This document shows, piece after piece, positions 38,651-50,560 of a stretch of DNA of 64,000 nucleotides (positions are counted from its first letter, which is position 1; every line of letters begins with the position of its first letter). Source of the stretch: Meandrina meandrites (Eukaryota; Cnidaria; Anthozoa; Scleractinia; Meandrinidae); the NCBI GenBank assembly GCA_963693305.1, contig OY855912.1:32055777-32119776 (forward strand), in the 5' to 3' direction. The notes below the pieces were generated by a model that saw nothing but the letters and a program-made list of their open reading frames with translations, searched no databases and was not told where the DNA came from. The position numbers and the translations under genes are program-made.

Positions 38651-40549
38651 TGTACACCATACACGGTACACAGTACTCTGTGCACTATACACGGTACACT
38701 GTACTCTGTGCGCTGTGCACTATACACGGTACACTGTACTCTGTGCACTGTGCACTGTGCACCATACACGGTACACTGTACTCTGTGCACTGTGCACTAT
38801 ACACGGTACACTGTACTCTGTTCACTATACATGGTACACTGTGCACTGTGCACTATACACGGTACACTGTACTCTGTGCACTGTTCACTATACAGAGTAC
38901 TCTGTACTCTGTGCACTATCCACGGTACACTGTACTCTGTGCCCTGTGCACTATACGTGGTACACTGTACTCTGTGCACTGTGCACTATACACGGTACAC
39001 TGTACTCTGTGCACTGTGCACTATACACGGTACACTGTACTCTGTGCACTATACATGGTACACTGTACTCTTTGCACTATACACGGTACACTGTACTCTG
39101 TGCACTATACACGGTACACTGTACTCTCTGCACTGTGCACTATGCACGGTACACTGTACTCTGTGCACTGTGCACTATACACGGTACACTCTACTCTGTG
39201 CACTATACACGGTAAACTGTACTCTGTGCACTATACACGGTACACTGTACTCTGTGCACTATACACGGTACACTGTACTCTTTGCACTGTGCACCATACA
39301 CGGTACACTGTACTCTGTGCACAATACACGGTACACTGTACTCTCTGCACTGGGCACTATACACGGTACACTGTACTCTGTGCACTGTACACCATACACG
39401 GTACACAGTACTCTGTGCACTATACACGGTACACTGTACTCTGTGCACTGTGCACTATACACGGTACACTGTACCCTGTGCACTGTGTACTATACACGGT
39501 ACACTGTACTCTGTGCGCTGTGCACTATACACGGTACACTGTACTCTGTGCACTGTGCACTGTTTTCTAATACACGGTACACTGTACTCTGTGCACTATA
39601 CACAGTACTCTGTGCACTGTGCACTATAAACGGTACACTGTACTCTGTGCACTATACACGGTACACTGTACTCTGTGCACTGTGTACTATACACGGTACA
39701 CTGTACTCTGTTCACTATACACGGTACACTGTACTCTTTGCACTATACACGGTACACTGTACTCTGTGCACTGTGCACTATACACGGTACACTGTACTCT
39801 CTGCACTGTGCACTATGCACGGTACACTGTACTCTGTGCACTGTGCACTATACACGGTACAATGCACCCTGTGCACTGTGTACTATACACGGTACACTGT
39901 ACTCTGTGCACTGTGCACTATACACGGTGCACTGTACTCTGTGCACTGTGCACTATACATGGTACACTGTACTCTGTGCGCTGTGCACTATACACGGTAC
40001 ACTGTACTCTGTGCACTGTGCACTATACACGGTACACTGTACTCTGTGCACTGTGCACTATACACGGTACACTGTACTCTGTGCACTGTGCACTGTTTTC
40101 TAATACACGGTACACTGTACTCTGTGCACTATACACAGTACTCTGTGCACTGTGCACTATAAACGGTACACTGTACTCTGTGCACTATACACGGTATACT
40201 GTACTCTGTGCACTGTGTACTATACACGGTACACTGTACTCTGTTCACTATACACGGTACACTGTACTCTGTGCACTATACACGGTACACTGTACTCTGT
40301 GCACTGTGCACTATGCACGGTACACTGTACTCTCTGCACTGTGCACTATGCACGGTACACTGTACTCTGTGCACTGTGCACTATACACGGTACACTCTAC
40401 TCTGTGCACTATACACGGTACACGGTACTCTGTGCACTATACACGGTACAGTGTACTCTGTGCACTATACACGGTACACTGTACTCTATGCCCTGTGCAC
40501 TAAACACGGTACACTGTACTCTGTGCACTGTGCAATATACACGGTACAC

Positions 40550-41050
40550 TTTACCCTGTGCACTGTGTACTATACACGGTACACTGTACTCTGTGCACTG
40601 TGCACTATACATGGTACACTGTACTCTGTGCACTATACACGGCACACTGTACTCTGTTCACTATACACGGTACACTGTACTCTGTGCACTGTACACCATA
40701 CACGGTACACAGTACTCTGTGCACTATACACGGTACACTGTACTCTATGCCCTGTGCACTAAACACGGTACACTGTACTCTGTGCACTGTGCACTATACA
40801 CGGTACACTGTACCCTGTGCACTGTGTACTATACACGGTACACTGTACTCTGTGCACTGTGCACTATACACGGTACACTGTACTCTGTGCACTATACACG
40901 GCACACTGTACTCTGTTCGCTATACACGGTACACTGTACTCTGTGCACTGTACACCATACACGGTACACAGTACTCTGTGCACTATACAGGGTACACTGT
41001 ACTCTGTGCACTGTGCACTATACACGGTACACTGTACCCTGTGCACTGTG
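40550..41050 (-). repeat. 259-bp higher-order repeat, second block (heptamer satellite)
   Basis: Two further copies of the 259-bp composite begin near 40,551 and 40,810, with the same order of variant heptamers as at 37,070-38,650. About 1.9 kb of differently ordered units separates the two blocks. Confidence 0.78.
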
Positions 41051-43398
41051 TACTATACACGGTACACTGTACTCTGTGCACTGTGCACTATACACGGTAC
41101 ACTGTACTCTGTGCACTATACATGGCACACTGTACTCTGTTTACTATACACGGTACACTGTACTCTGTGCACTGTGCACTATACACGGTACACTGTACTC
41201 TGTTCACTATACACGGTACACTGTACTCTGTGCACTGTACACCATACACGGTACACAGTACTCTGTGCACTATACACGGTACACTGTACTCTGTGCGCTG
41301 TGCACTATACACGGTACACTGTACTCTGTGCACTGTGCACTGTGCACTAAACACGGTACACTGTACTCTGTGCACTGTGCACTATAAACGGTACACTGTA
41401 CTCTGTGCACTGTGCACTGTTTTCTAATACACGGTACACTGTACTCTGTGCACTATACACAGTACACTGTACTCTGTGCACTGTGCACTATAAACGTTAC
41501 ACTGTACTCTGTGCACTATACACGGTACACTGTACTCTGTGCACTGTGTACTATACACGGTACACTGTACTGTGTTCACTATACATGGTACACTGTGCAA
41601 TGTGTACTATACACGGTACACTGTACTCTGTGCACTATCCACTATACACATTACCCTGTACTCTGTGCACTATCCACTATACACTGTACTCTGTGCCCTG
41701 TGCACTATACGTGGTACACTGTACTCTGTGCACTGTGCACTATACACGGTACACTGTACTCTGTGCACTGTGCACTATACACGGTGCACTGTACTCTGTG
41801 CACTGTGCACTATACACGGTACACTGTACTCTGTGCACTATACACGGTACACTGTACTCTTTGCACTATACACGGTACACTGTACTCTGTGCACTATACA
41901 CGGTACACTGTACTCTCTGCACTGTGCACTATGCACGGTACACTGTACACTGTGCACTGTGCACTATACACGGTACACTCTACTCTGTGCACTATACACG
42001 GTACACTGTACACTGTGCACTATACACGGTACACTGTACTCTGTGCACTATACACGGTACACTGTACTCTGTGCACTGTGCACCATACACGGTACACTGT
42101 ACTCTGTGGACCATACACGGTACACTGTACTCTCCGCACTGTGCACCATACACGGTACACAGTACTCTGTGCACTATACACGGTACACTGTACTCTGTGC
42201 GCTGTGCACTATACACGGTACACTGTACTCTGTGCACTGTGCACTGTGCACTATACACGGTACACTGTACTCTGTGCACTGTGCACTATATACGGTACAC
42301 TGTACTCTGTGCACTGTGCACTATACACGGTACACTCTACTCTGTGCACTGTGCACTATACACGGTACACTGTACTCTGTGCGCTGTGCACTATACACGG
42401 TACACTGTACTCTGTGCACTGTGCACTATACACGGTACACTGTACTCTGTGCACTGTGCACTATACACGGTACACTGTACTCTGTGCACTGTGCACTGTT
42501 TTCTAATACACGGTACACTGTACTCTGTGCACTATACACAGTACTCTGTGCACTGTGCACTATAAACGGTACACTGTACTCTGTGCACTATACACGGTAC
42601 ACTGTACTCTGTGCACTGTCTACTATACACGGTACACTGTACTCTGTTCACTATACATGGTACACTGTGCACTGTGCACTATACACGGTACACTGTACTC
42701 TGTGCACTGTGCACTATACACAGTACACTGTACTCTGCACTATACACGGTACACTGTACTCTATGCCCTGTGCACTAAACACGGTACACTGTACTCTGTG
42801 CACTGTGCACTATACACGGTACACTGTACCCTGTGCACTGTGTACTATACACGGTACACTGTACTCTGTGCACTGTGAACTATACACGGTACACTGTACT
42901 CTGTGCACTATACACGGCACACTGTACTCTGTTCACTATACACGGTACACTGTACTCTGTGCACTGTACACCATACACGGTACACAGTACTCTCTGGACT
43001 ATACACGGTACACTGTGCTCCGTGCGCTGTGCACTATACAGGATACACTGTACTCTGTGCACTGTGCACTGTGCACTATACACGGTACACTGTACTCTGT
43101 GCACTATGCACTGTGCAGTATACAGGGTACACTGTACACTGTGCACTGTGCACTATACACGGTACACTGTACTCTGTGCACTGTGCACTATACACGGTAC
43201 ACTGGACTCAGTGCACTGTCCACTATGCACGGTAAACTGTACTCTGTGCACTGTGCACTATACACGGTACACTCTACTCTGTGCACTATACACGGTACAC
43301 TGTACTCTGTACACTATACACGGTACACTGTACTCTGTGCACTGTGTACTGTGCACTATACACGGTACACTGTACTCTGTGCACTGTGCACTATACAC

Positions 43399-46300
43399 GG
43401 TATAGTAGTATATACGGTATATACAAGGTATATACACTGTACTCTGTGCGCTGTGCACTATACACGGTACACTGTACTCTGTGCACTGTGCACTGTGCAC
43501 TATACACGGTACACTGTACTCTGTGCACTGTGCACTATACACGGTACACTGTACTCTGTGCACTGTGCACTATACACGGTACACTTGACTTAGTGCACTG
43601 TGCTCTATACACGGTACACTGTACTCTGTGCACTGTGCACTATACACGGTACACTCTACTCTGTGCACTATACACGGTACACTGTACTCTGTGCACTATA
43701 CACGGTACACTGTACTCTGTGCACTGTGCACTATACACGGTATAGTAGTATATACGGTATATACACGGTATATACACTGTACTCTGTACGCTGTGCACTA
43801 TACCCGGTACACTGTACTCTGTGCACTGTGCACTGTGCCCTATACACGGTACACTGTACTCTGTGCACTGTGCACTATACACGGTACACTGTACTCTGTG
43901 CACTGTGCACTATACACGGTATACTGGACTCAGTGCACTGTGCTCTATACACTGTACACTGTACTCTGTGCACTGTGCACTATACACGGTACACTGTACT
44001 CTGTGCACTATACACGGTACACTGTACTCTTTGCACTATACACGGTACACTGTACTCTGTGCACTATACACGGTACACTGTACTCTCTGCACTGTGCACT
44101 ATGCACGGTACATTGTACTCTGTGCACTGTGCACTATACACGGTACACCCTATTCTGTGCACTATACACGGTACACTGTACTCTGTGCATTATACACGGT
44201 ACACTGTACTCTGTGCACTATACACGGTACACTGTACTCTGTGCACTGTGCACCATACACGGTATACTGTACTCTGTGCACAATACACAGTACACTGTAC
44301 TCTCTGCACTGTGCACTATACACGGTACACTGTACTCTGTGCACTGTACACCATACACAGTACACAGTACTCTGTGCACTATACACGGTACACTGTACTC
44401 TGTACGCTTTGCACTATACACGGTAAACTGTACTCTGTGCACTGTGCACTGTGCACTATACACGGTACACTGTACTCTGTGCACTGTGCACTATACACGG
44501 TACACTGTACTTTGTTCACTGTGCACTATACACGGTACACTGTACTCTGTGCGCTGTGCACTATACACGGTACACTGTACTCTGTGCACTGTGCACTGTG
44601 CAATATACACGGTACACTGTACTCTGTGCACTGTGCACTATACACGGTACACTGTACTCTCTGCACTGTGCACTGTTTTCTAATACACGGTATACTGTAC
44701 TCTGTGCACTATACACAGTACACTGTACTCTGTGCACTGTGCACTATAAACGGTACACTGTACTCTGTGCACTATACACGGTACACTGTACTCTGTGCAC
44801 GGTGTACTCTACACGGTACACTGTACTCTGTTCATTATACATGGTACACTTTGCACTGTGCACTATACACGGTACACTGTACTCTGTGCACTGTCCACTA
44901 TAAACAGTAGCCTGTACTCTGTGCACTATCCACGGTACACTGTACTCTGTGCCCTGTGCACTATACGTGGTACACTGTACTCTGTGCACTGTGCACTATA
45001 CACGGTACACTGTACTCTGTGCACCGTGCACTATACATGGTACACTGTACTCTGTGCACTGTGCTCTATACACGGTGCACTGTACTCTGTACACTGTGCA
45101 CTATACACGGTACACTGTACGCTGTGCACTGTGCACTATACATGGTACACTGTACTCTGTGCACTGTGCACTATACACAGTACACTGTACTCTGCACTTT
45201 ACACGGTACACTGTACTCTATGCCCTGTGCACTAAACACGGTACACTGTACTCTGTGCACTGTGCACTATACACGGTACACTGTACTCTGTGCACTGTGC
45301 ACTATACACGGTACACTGTACTCTGTGCACTGTGCACTAAACACGGTACACTGTAGTCTGTGCACTATACACGGTACACTGTACTATGTTCACTATACAC
45401 GGTACACTGTACTCTGTGCACTGTACTCTGTGCACTGTACACTATACACGGTACACTCTACTCTGTGCACTATACACGGTACACTGTACTCTGTGCACTG
45501 TGCACTATACACGGTACACTGTACTCTGTGCACTGTGCACTATACACGGTACACTGTACTCTGTTCACTGTGCACTATACACGGTACACTGTACTCTGTG
45601 CACTGTGCACTATACACGGTACACTGTACTCTGTGTGCTGTGCACTATACACGGTACACTGTACGCTGTGCACTGTGCACTATACAGAGTACACTGTACT
45701 CGTTGCACTGTGCACTATACACAGTACACTGTACTCTGCACTATACACGGTACACTGTACTCTATGCCCTGTGCACTAAACACGGTACACTGTACTCTGT
45801 GCACTGTGCACTATACACGGTACACTGTACTCTGTGCACTGTGCACTAAACACGGTACACTGTACTCTGTGCACTATACACGGTACACTGTACTATGTTC
45901 ACTATACACGGAACACTGTACTCTGTGCACTGTACTCTGTGCACTGTACACTATACACGGTACACTCTACTCTGTGCACTATACACGGTACACTGTACTC
46001 TGTGCGCTGTACACTATACACGGTACACTGTACTCTGTGCACTGTGCACTGTGCACTATACACGGTACACTGTACTCTGTGCACTGTGCACTGTGCACTA
46101 TACACGGTACACTGTACTCTGTGCACTGTGCACTATACACGGTACACTGTACTCTGTGCACTGTGCACTTTACACGGTACACTGGACTCAGTGCACTGTG
46201 CACTATGCACGGTAAACTGTACTCTGTACACTGTGCACTGTGCACTATACACAGTACACTCTACTCTGTGCACTATACACTGTACACTGTACTCTGTACA

Positions 46301-47493
46301 CTATACACGGTACACTGTACTCTGTGCACTGTGCACTGTGCACTATACACGGTACACTGTACTCTGTGCACTGTGCACTATACAAGGTATAGTAGTATAT
46401 ACGGTATATACACGGTATATACACTGTACTCTGTGCGCTGTGCACTATACACGGTACACTGTACTCTGTGCACTGTGCACTGTGCACTATACACGGTACA
46501 CTGTACTCTGTGCACTGTGCACTGTGCAATATACACGGTACACTGTACTCTGTGCACTGTGCACTATACTCGGTACACTGTACTCTGTGCACTGTGCACT
46601 GTTTTCTAATACACGGTATACTGTACTCTGTGCACTATACACAGTACACTGTACTCTGTGCACTGTGCACTATAAACGGTACACTGTACTCTTTGCACTA
46701 TACACGGTACACTGTACTCTGTGCACTATACACGGTACACTGTACTCTCTGCACTGTGCACTATGCACGGTACACTGTACTCTGTGCACTGTGCACTATA
46801 CACGGTACACTCTACTCTGTGCACTATACACGGTACACTGTACTCTGTGCACTATACATGGTACACTGTACTCTGTGCACTATACACGGTACACTGTACT
46901 ATGTGCACTGTGCACCATACACGGTACACTGTACTCTGTGCACAATACACGGTACACTGTACTCTCTGCACTGTGCCCTATACACGGTACGCTGTACTCT
47001 GTGCACTGTACACCATACACGGTACACAGTACTCTGTGCACTATACACGGTACACTGTACTCTGTGCGCTGTTCACTATACACGGTACACTTTACTCTGT
47101 GCACTGTGCACTGTGCACTATACACGGTACACTGTACTCTGTGCACTGTGCACTATACACGGTACACTGTACTCTGTGCACTGTGCACTATACACGGTAC
47201 ACTGTACTCTGTGCACTGTGCACTATACACGGTACACTGGACTCAGTGCACTGTGCACTATGCACGGTACACTGTACTTTGTGCACTGTGCACTATACAC
47301 GGTACACTCTACTCTGAGAACTATACACGGTACACTGTACTCTGTGCACTATACACGGTACACTGTACTCTGTGCACTGTGCACTGTGCACTATACACGG
47401 TACACTGTACTCTGTGCACTGTGCACTATACACGGTATAGTAGTATATACGGTATATACTCGGTATATACATGGTATATACACGGTATATACA
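43399..47493 (-). repeat. TATA-rich islands in the inverted heptamer array
   Basis: Four islands lie at about 43,399-43,438, 43,739-43,778, 46,386-46,425 and 47,434-47,493. They read CGGTATAGTAGTATATACGG followed by TATATACACGG units. As in the left arm, the outermost island is the longest, lies about 0.5 kb from the satellite B junction, and all islands fall in the outer 5 kb. Confidence 0.9.
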
Positions 47494-47979
47494 CTGTACT
47501 CTGTGCGCTGTGCACTATACACGGTACACTGTACTCTGTGCACTGTGCACTGTGCTCTATACACGGTACACTGTACTCTGTGCACTGTGCACTATACACG
47601 GTACACTGTACTCTGTGCACTATACACGGTACACTGTACTCTTTGCACTATACACGGCACACTGTACTCTGTGCAATATACACGGTACACTGTATTCTCC
47701 GCACTGTGCACTATGCACGGTACACTGTACTCTGTGCACTGTGCACTATACACGGTACACTCTACTCTGTGCACTATACACGGTACACTGTACTCTGTGC
47801 ACTATACACGGTACACTGTACTCTGTGCACTATACACGGTACACTGTACTCTGTGCACTGTGCACCATACACGGTACACTGTACTCTGTGCACAATACAC
47901 GGTACACTGTACTCTCTGCACTGTGCACTATACACGGTACACTGTACTCTGTGCACTAGACAAGGTACACTGTACTCTG

Positions 47980-48005
47980 TGCACTACACAGCTGGCTTTT
48001 TGCGC
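47980..48005 (-). other. Satellite B to heptamer satellite junction, copy 2 (inverted)
   Basis: GCACTACACAGCTGGC followed by TTTTTGCGCTGC is the reverse complement of the joins near 25,406 and 53,353. The adjacent ACTAGACAAGGTAC (reverse complement GTACCTTGTCTAG) is shared with the 53-kb copy and differs from the 25-kb copy, so copies 2 and 3 are closest relatives. Confidence 0.92.
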
Positions 48006-48694
48006 TGCTTCCAAAAGCCGACCCAAAATTGTGGTTTGAAACCAAACTCGTGGAATTCGATCCCAAGGGTGTTTTTTCGTTTCGCCCCGATGGGGAATCT
48101 CAAAAAAAAGAGTTTTGAACGCAATTGGACGATCTTCGTCAACCCAGCGTTTTCCGCTACTTGGTAAATTCACCCCAAAATGGTGGTATGAAACCGACCT
48201 CGTGGAATTCGTTCCCAAGGGTGTTTTTTCGTTTTGCCCCGATGGGGATAGTCGAAAAAACGAGTTTTGAACGCAATTGGACGACCTTCGTCAACCCGGC
48301 GTTTTGCGCTCCTGGAAAAAGCCCACCCAAAATGGTGGTATGAAGCCGACCTCGTGGAATTCGATCCAAAGGGTGTTTTTTCGTTTCGCCCCGATGGGGA
48401 AACTCGAAAAAACGAGTTTTCAACGCAATTGGACGACATTCGTCAACCCGCCTTTTTGCACTGCCCTCAAAAGCCCAGCAAAAATGGTGGTATGAAACCG
48501 ACCTCGTGGAATTTGATCCCAAGGGTGTTTTTTTGTTCCGTCCCGATGGGGAAACTCGACAAAACGAGTTTTCAACCCAATTGGACGACCTTGGTCAAAC
48601 CGGCGTTTTGCGCTGCTTGGAAAATCCCACCCAAAATGGTGGTATGAAACCGACCTCGTGGAATTCGATCACAAGGGTGTTTTTTCGTTTCGTT
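47990..48694 (-). repeat. 152-bp satellite, subfamily B, inverted edge segment
   Basis: About 4.6 monomers run on the - strand and correspond closely to 52,653-53,353 on the + strand. One of them, with TCGATCCAAAGGG and GAAGCCGACC, is also found in the 53-kb copy but is missing at the 25-kb edge. The segment ends within a monomer at about 48,694, where the orientation changes. Confidence 0.92.
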
Positions 48695-48705
48695 TCTTGG
48701 CCAGA
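48685..48705. other. Orientation breakpoint between satellite B (-) and C (+)
   Basis: The text passes from TTTTTTCGTTTCG, the - strand form of the monomer, to TTTCTTGGCCAGAC, which reads in + orientation as in the next monomers at about 48,847 and 48,999. No unique DNA is inserted. The break lies at the same monomer position (the GGCGAAACG block) on both sides. Confidence 0.85.
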
Positions 48706-49640
48706 CAAAAAAAACAGCCGTGGGATCAAATTTTACAATTTCGGTTTCATGCCACCATTTTGGGTGGGCTTTTCCAAGCAGCGGAAAAAGCCGGGTTGAC
48801 GAAGGTCGTCCAATTGCATTCAAAACGCGTTTTTTTAACTTTTCCCATCTTGGCCAGACAAAAAAAACAGCCGTGGGTTCAAATTTTACAATTTCAGTTT
48901 CATGCCACCATTTTGGGTGGGCTTTTCCAAGCTGCGGAAAAAGCCGTGTTGACGAAGGTCGTCCAATTGCGTTCAAAACGCGTTTTTTCAACTTTTCCCA
49001 TCTTGGCCAGACAAAAAAAACAGCCGTGAGATCAAATTTTAAAATTTCGGTTTCATGCCACCATTTTGGGTGGGCTTTTCCAAGCAGCGAAAAACGCTGG
49101 GGTAACGAAGGTCGTCGAGTTCCGTTCAAAACGCGTTTTTTCAACTTTCCCCATCGGGGCGAAGAGAAAAAACAGCCTTGGGATCGAATTTTACAATTTC
49201 GGTTTCATGCCACCATTTTGGGTGGGCTTTTCCAAGCAGCGGAAAAAGCCGGGTTCACGAAAGTGGTCCAATTGCGTTCAAAACGCGTTTTGTTAAATTT
49301 CCCCATCGGGGGGAAACGAAAAAACAGCCTTGGGATCGAATTTTAAAATTTCGGTTTCATGCCACCATTTTGGGTGGGCTTTTCCAAGCAGCGCAAAACG
49401 CTGGGGTAACGAAGGTCGTCGAATTCCGTTCAAAACGCGTTTTTTCAACTTTCCCCATCGGGGCGAAGCGAAAAAACAGCCTTGGGATCGAGATTTACAA
49501 TTTCGGTTTCATGCCACCATTTTGGGTGGGCTTTTCGAGGCAGCGGAAAAAGCCGGGTTCACGAAAGTGGTCCAATTGCGTTCAAAACGCGTTTTTTTAA
49601 ATTTCCCCATCGGGGCGAAGCGAAAAAACAGCCTTGGGAT
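48695..49640 (+). repeat. 152-bp satellite, subfamily C
   Basis: About six monomers carry ATTTTACAATTTCGG (or AAAATTTCGG) in place of the EcoRI-site block, CATGCCACC for CATACCACC, and AACAGCC for AACACCC. The first three also carry CTTGGCCAGACAAAAAAAAC in place of the usual GGGGCGAAACGAAAAAAC (about 48,694, 48,849 and 49,001). The period stays at 152-153 bp. Most copies lack GAATTC, so an EcoRI digest would not cut this part into monomers. Confidence 0.92.
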
Positions 49641-50560
49641 CGAATTTACCAATTTTGGTTTTATACCACCATTTTGGGTGGGCTTTTCCAAGCAGCGCAA
49701 AAAGCCGGGTTGACGAAGGTCGTCCAAATGCGTTCAAAACGAGTTTTTTCGACTTTCCCCATCGTAGCGAAACGCAGAAACACCCTTGGAATCGATTTTA
49801 CCAATTTCGATTTCATACCACCATTTTGGGTGGGCTTTTGCAAGCAGTGCAAAAAGCCGGGTTGACGAAGGTCGTACAATTGCGTTCAAAACGCGTTTTT
49901 TCGAGTTTCCCCATCGGGGCGAAACGAAAAAACACCCTTGGGATCGAATTCCACGAGGTAGGTTTCATACCACCATTTTTGGTGGGCTTTTGCAAGCAGC
50001 GTAAAAAGCCGGGTTGACGAAGGTCGTCCAATTCCGTTCAAAACTCGTTTTTTCGACTTTCCCCATTACGGCGAAACGAAGAATCACCCTTGGAATCGAA
50101 TTTACCAATTTCGGTTTGATACCACCATTTTTGCCGGGCTTTTGCAAGCAGCGCAAAAAGCCGGGTTTACGAAGGTCGTCCAATTGCGTTGAAAACTCAT
50201 TTTTTCGACTTTCCCCATCGTTGCGAAACGAAAAAACACCCTTGGGATCGAATTCCACGAGGCTTGTTTCATACCACCATTTTGGGTGGGCTTTTCCAAG
50301 CAGCGAAAAACGGCGAGTTGACGAAGGTCGTCCAATTGCGTTCAAAACTCGTTTTTCGACTTTCGCCATCACGGCGAAACGAAGAATCACCCTTGGAATA
50401 GAATTTACCAATTTCGGTTTCATACCACCATTTTTGGTGGGCTTTCCCAAGCATCGAAAAGAGCCGGGTTGACGAAGGTCGTCCGATTGCGTTCAAAACT
50501 CGTTAATTCGACTTTCTACATCGGGGGAATCGAAAAAACACCCTTGGGATCGAATTCCAC
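49641..50560 (+). repeat. Alternating C-like and B-like monomers (about 304-bp dimers)
   Basis: Monomers with TTTACCAATTTCG (about 49,797, 50,101 and 50,404) alternate with monomers with GAATTCCACGAGG or close variants (about 49,945, 50,250 and 50,550). The C-like members also share GAAGAATCACCCTTGGAAT. This dimer phase forms the transition from C to B. Confidence 0.8.

Larger units (their letters stand above)
36588..46618 (-). repeat. A-rich interrupters in the inverted heptamer array
   Basis: On the + strand the motif appears as GCACTGTTTTCTAATACACGG (split: GCACTGTTTTC, TAATACACGG). It lies near 36,588, 39,558, 40,091, 41,415, 42,493, 44,677 and 46,598. The copy at 36,588 reads CTAACACACGG. 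Seven copies in 12 kb, compared with four in the 10.5-kb left arm, show that the arms have evolved separately. Confidence 0.85.
35872..47989 (-). repeat. Heptamer-modular satellite, - orientation
   Basis: This is the same 28/35/42-bp satellite as at 25,407-35,870, read on the opposite strand. On the + strand the modules appear as TATACAC, GGTACAC, TGTACTC, TGTGCAC. The array ends at CTACAC (47,984-47,989) against inverted satellite B. Open frames of several hundred codons on the + strand here reflect a unit without TAA, TAG or TGA, not genes. Confidence 0.96.

Noticed and set aside
48685..48725. Transposon insertion at the B/C orientation break
   Set aside because: No terminal repeats, target-site duplication or unique sequence is present; satellite passes directly into satellite.
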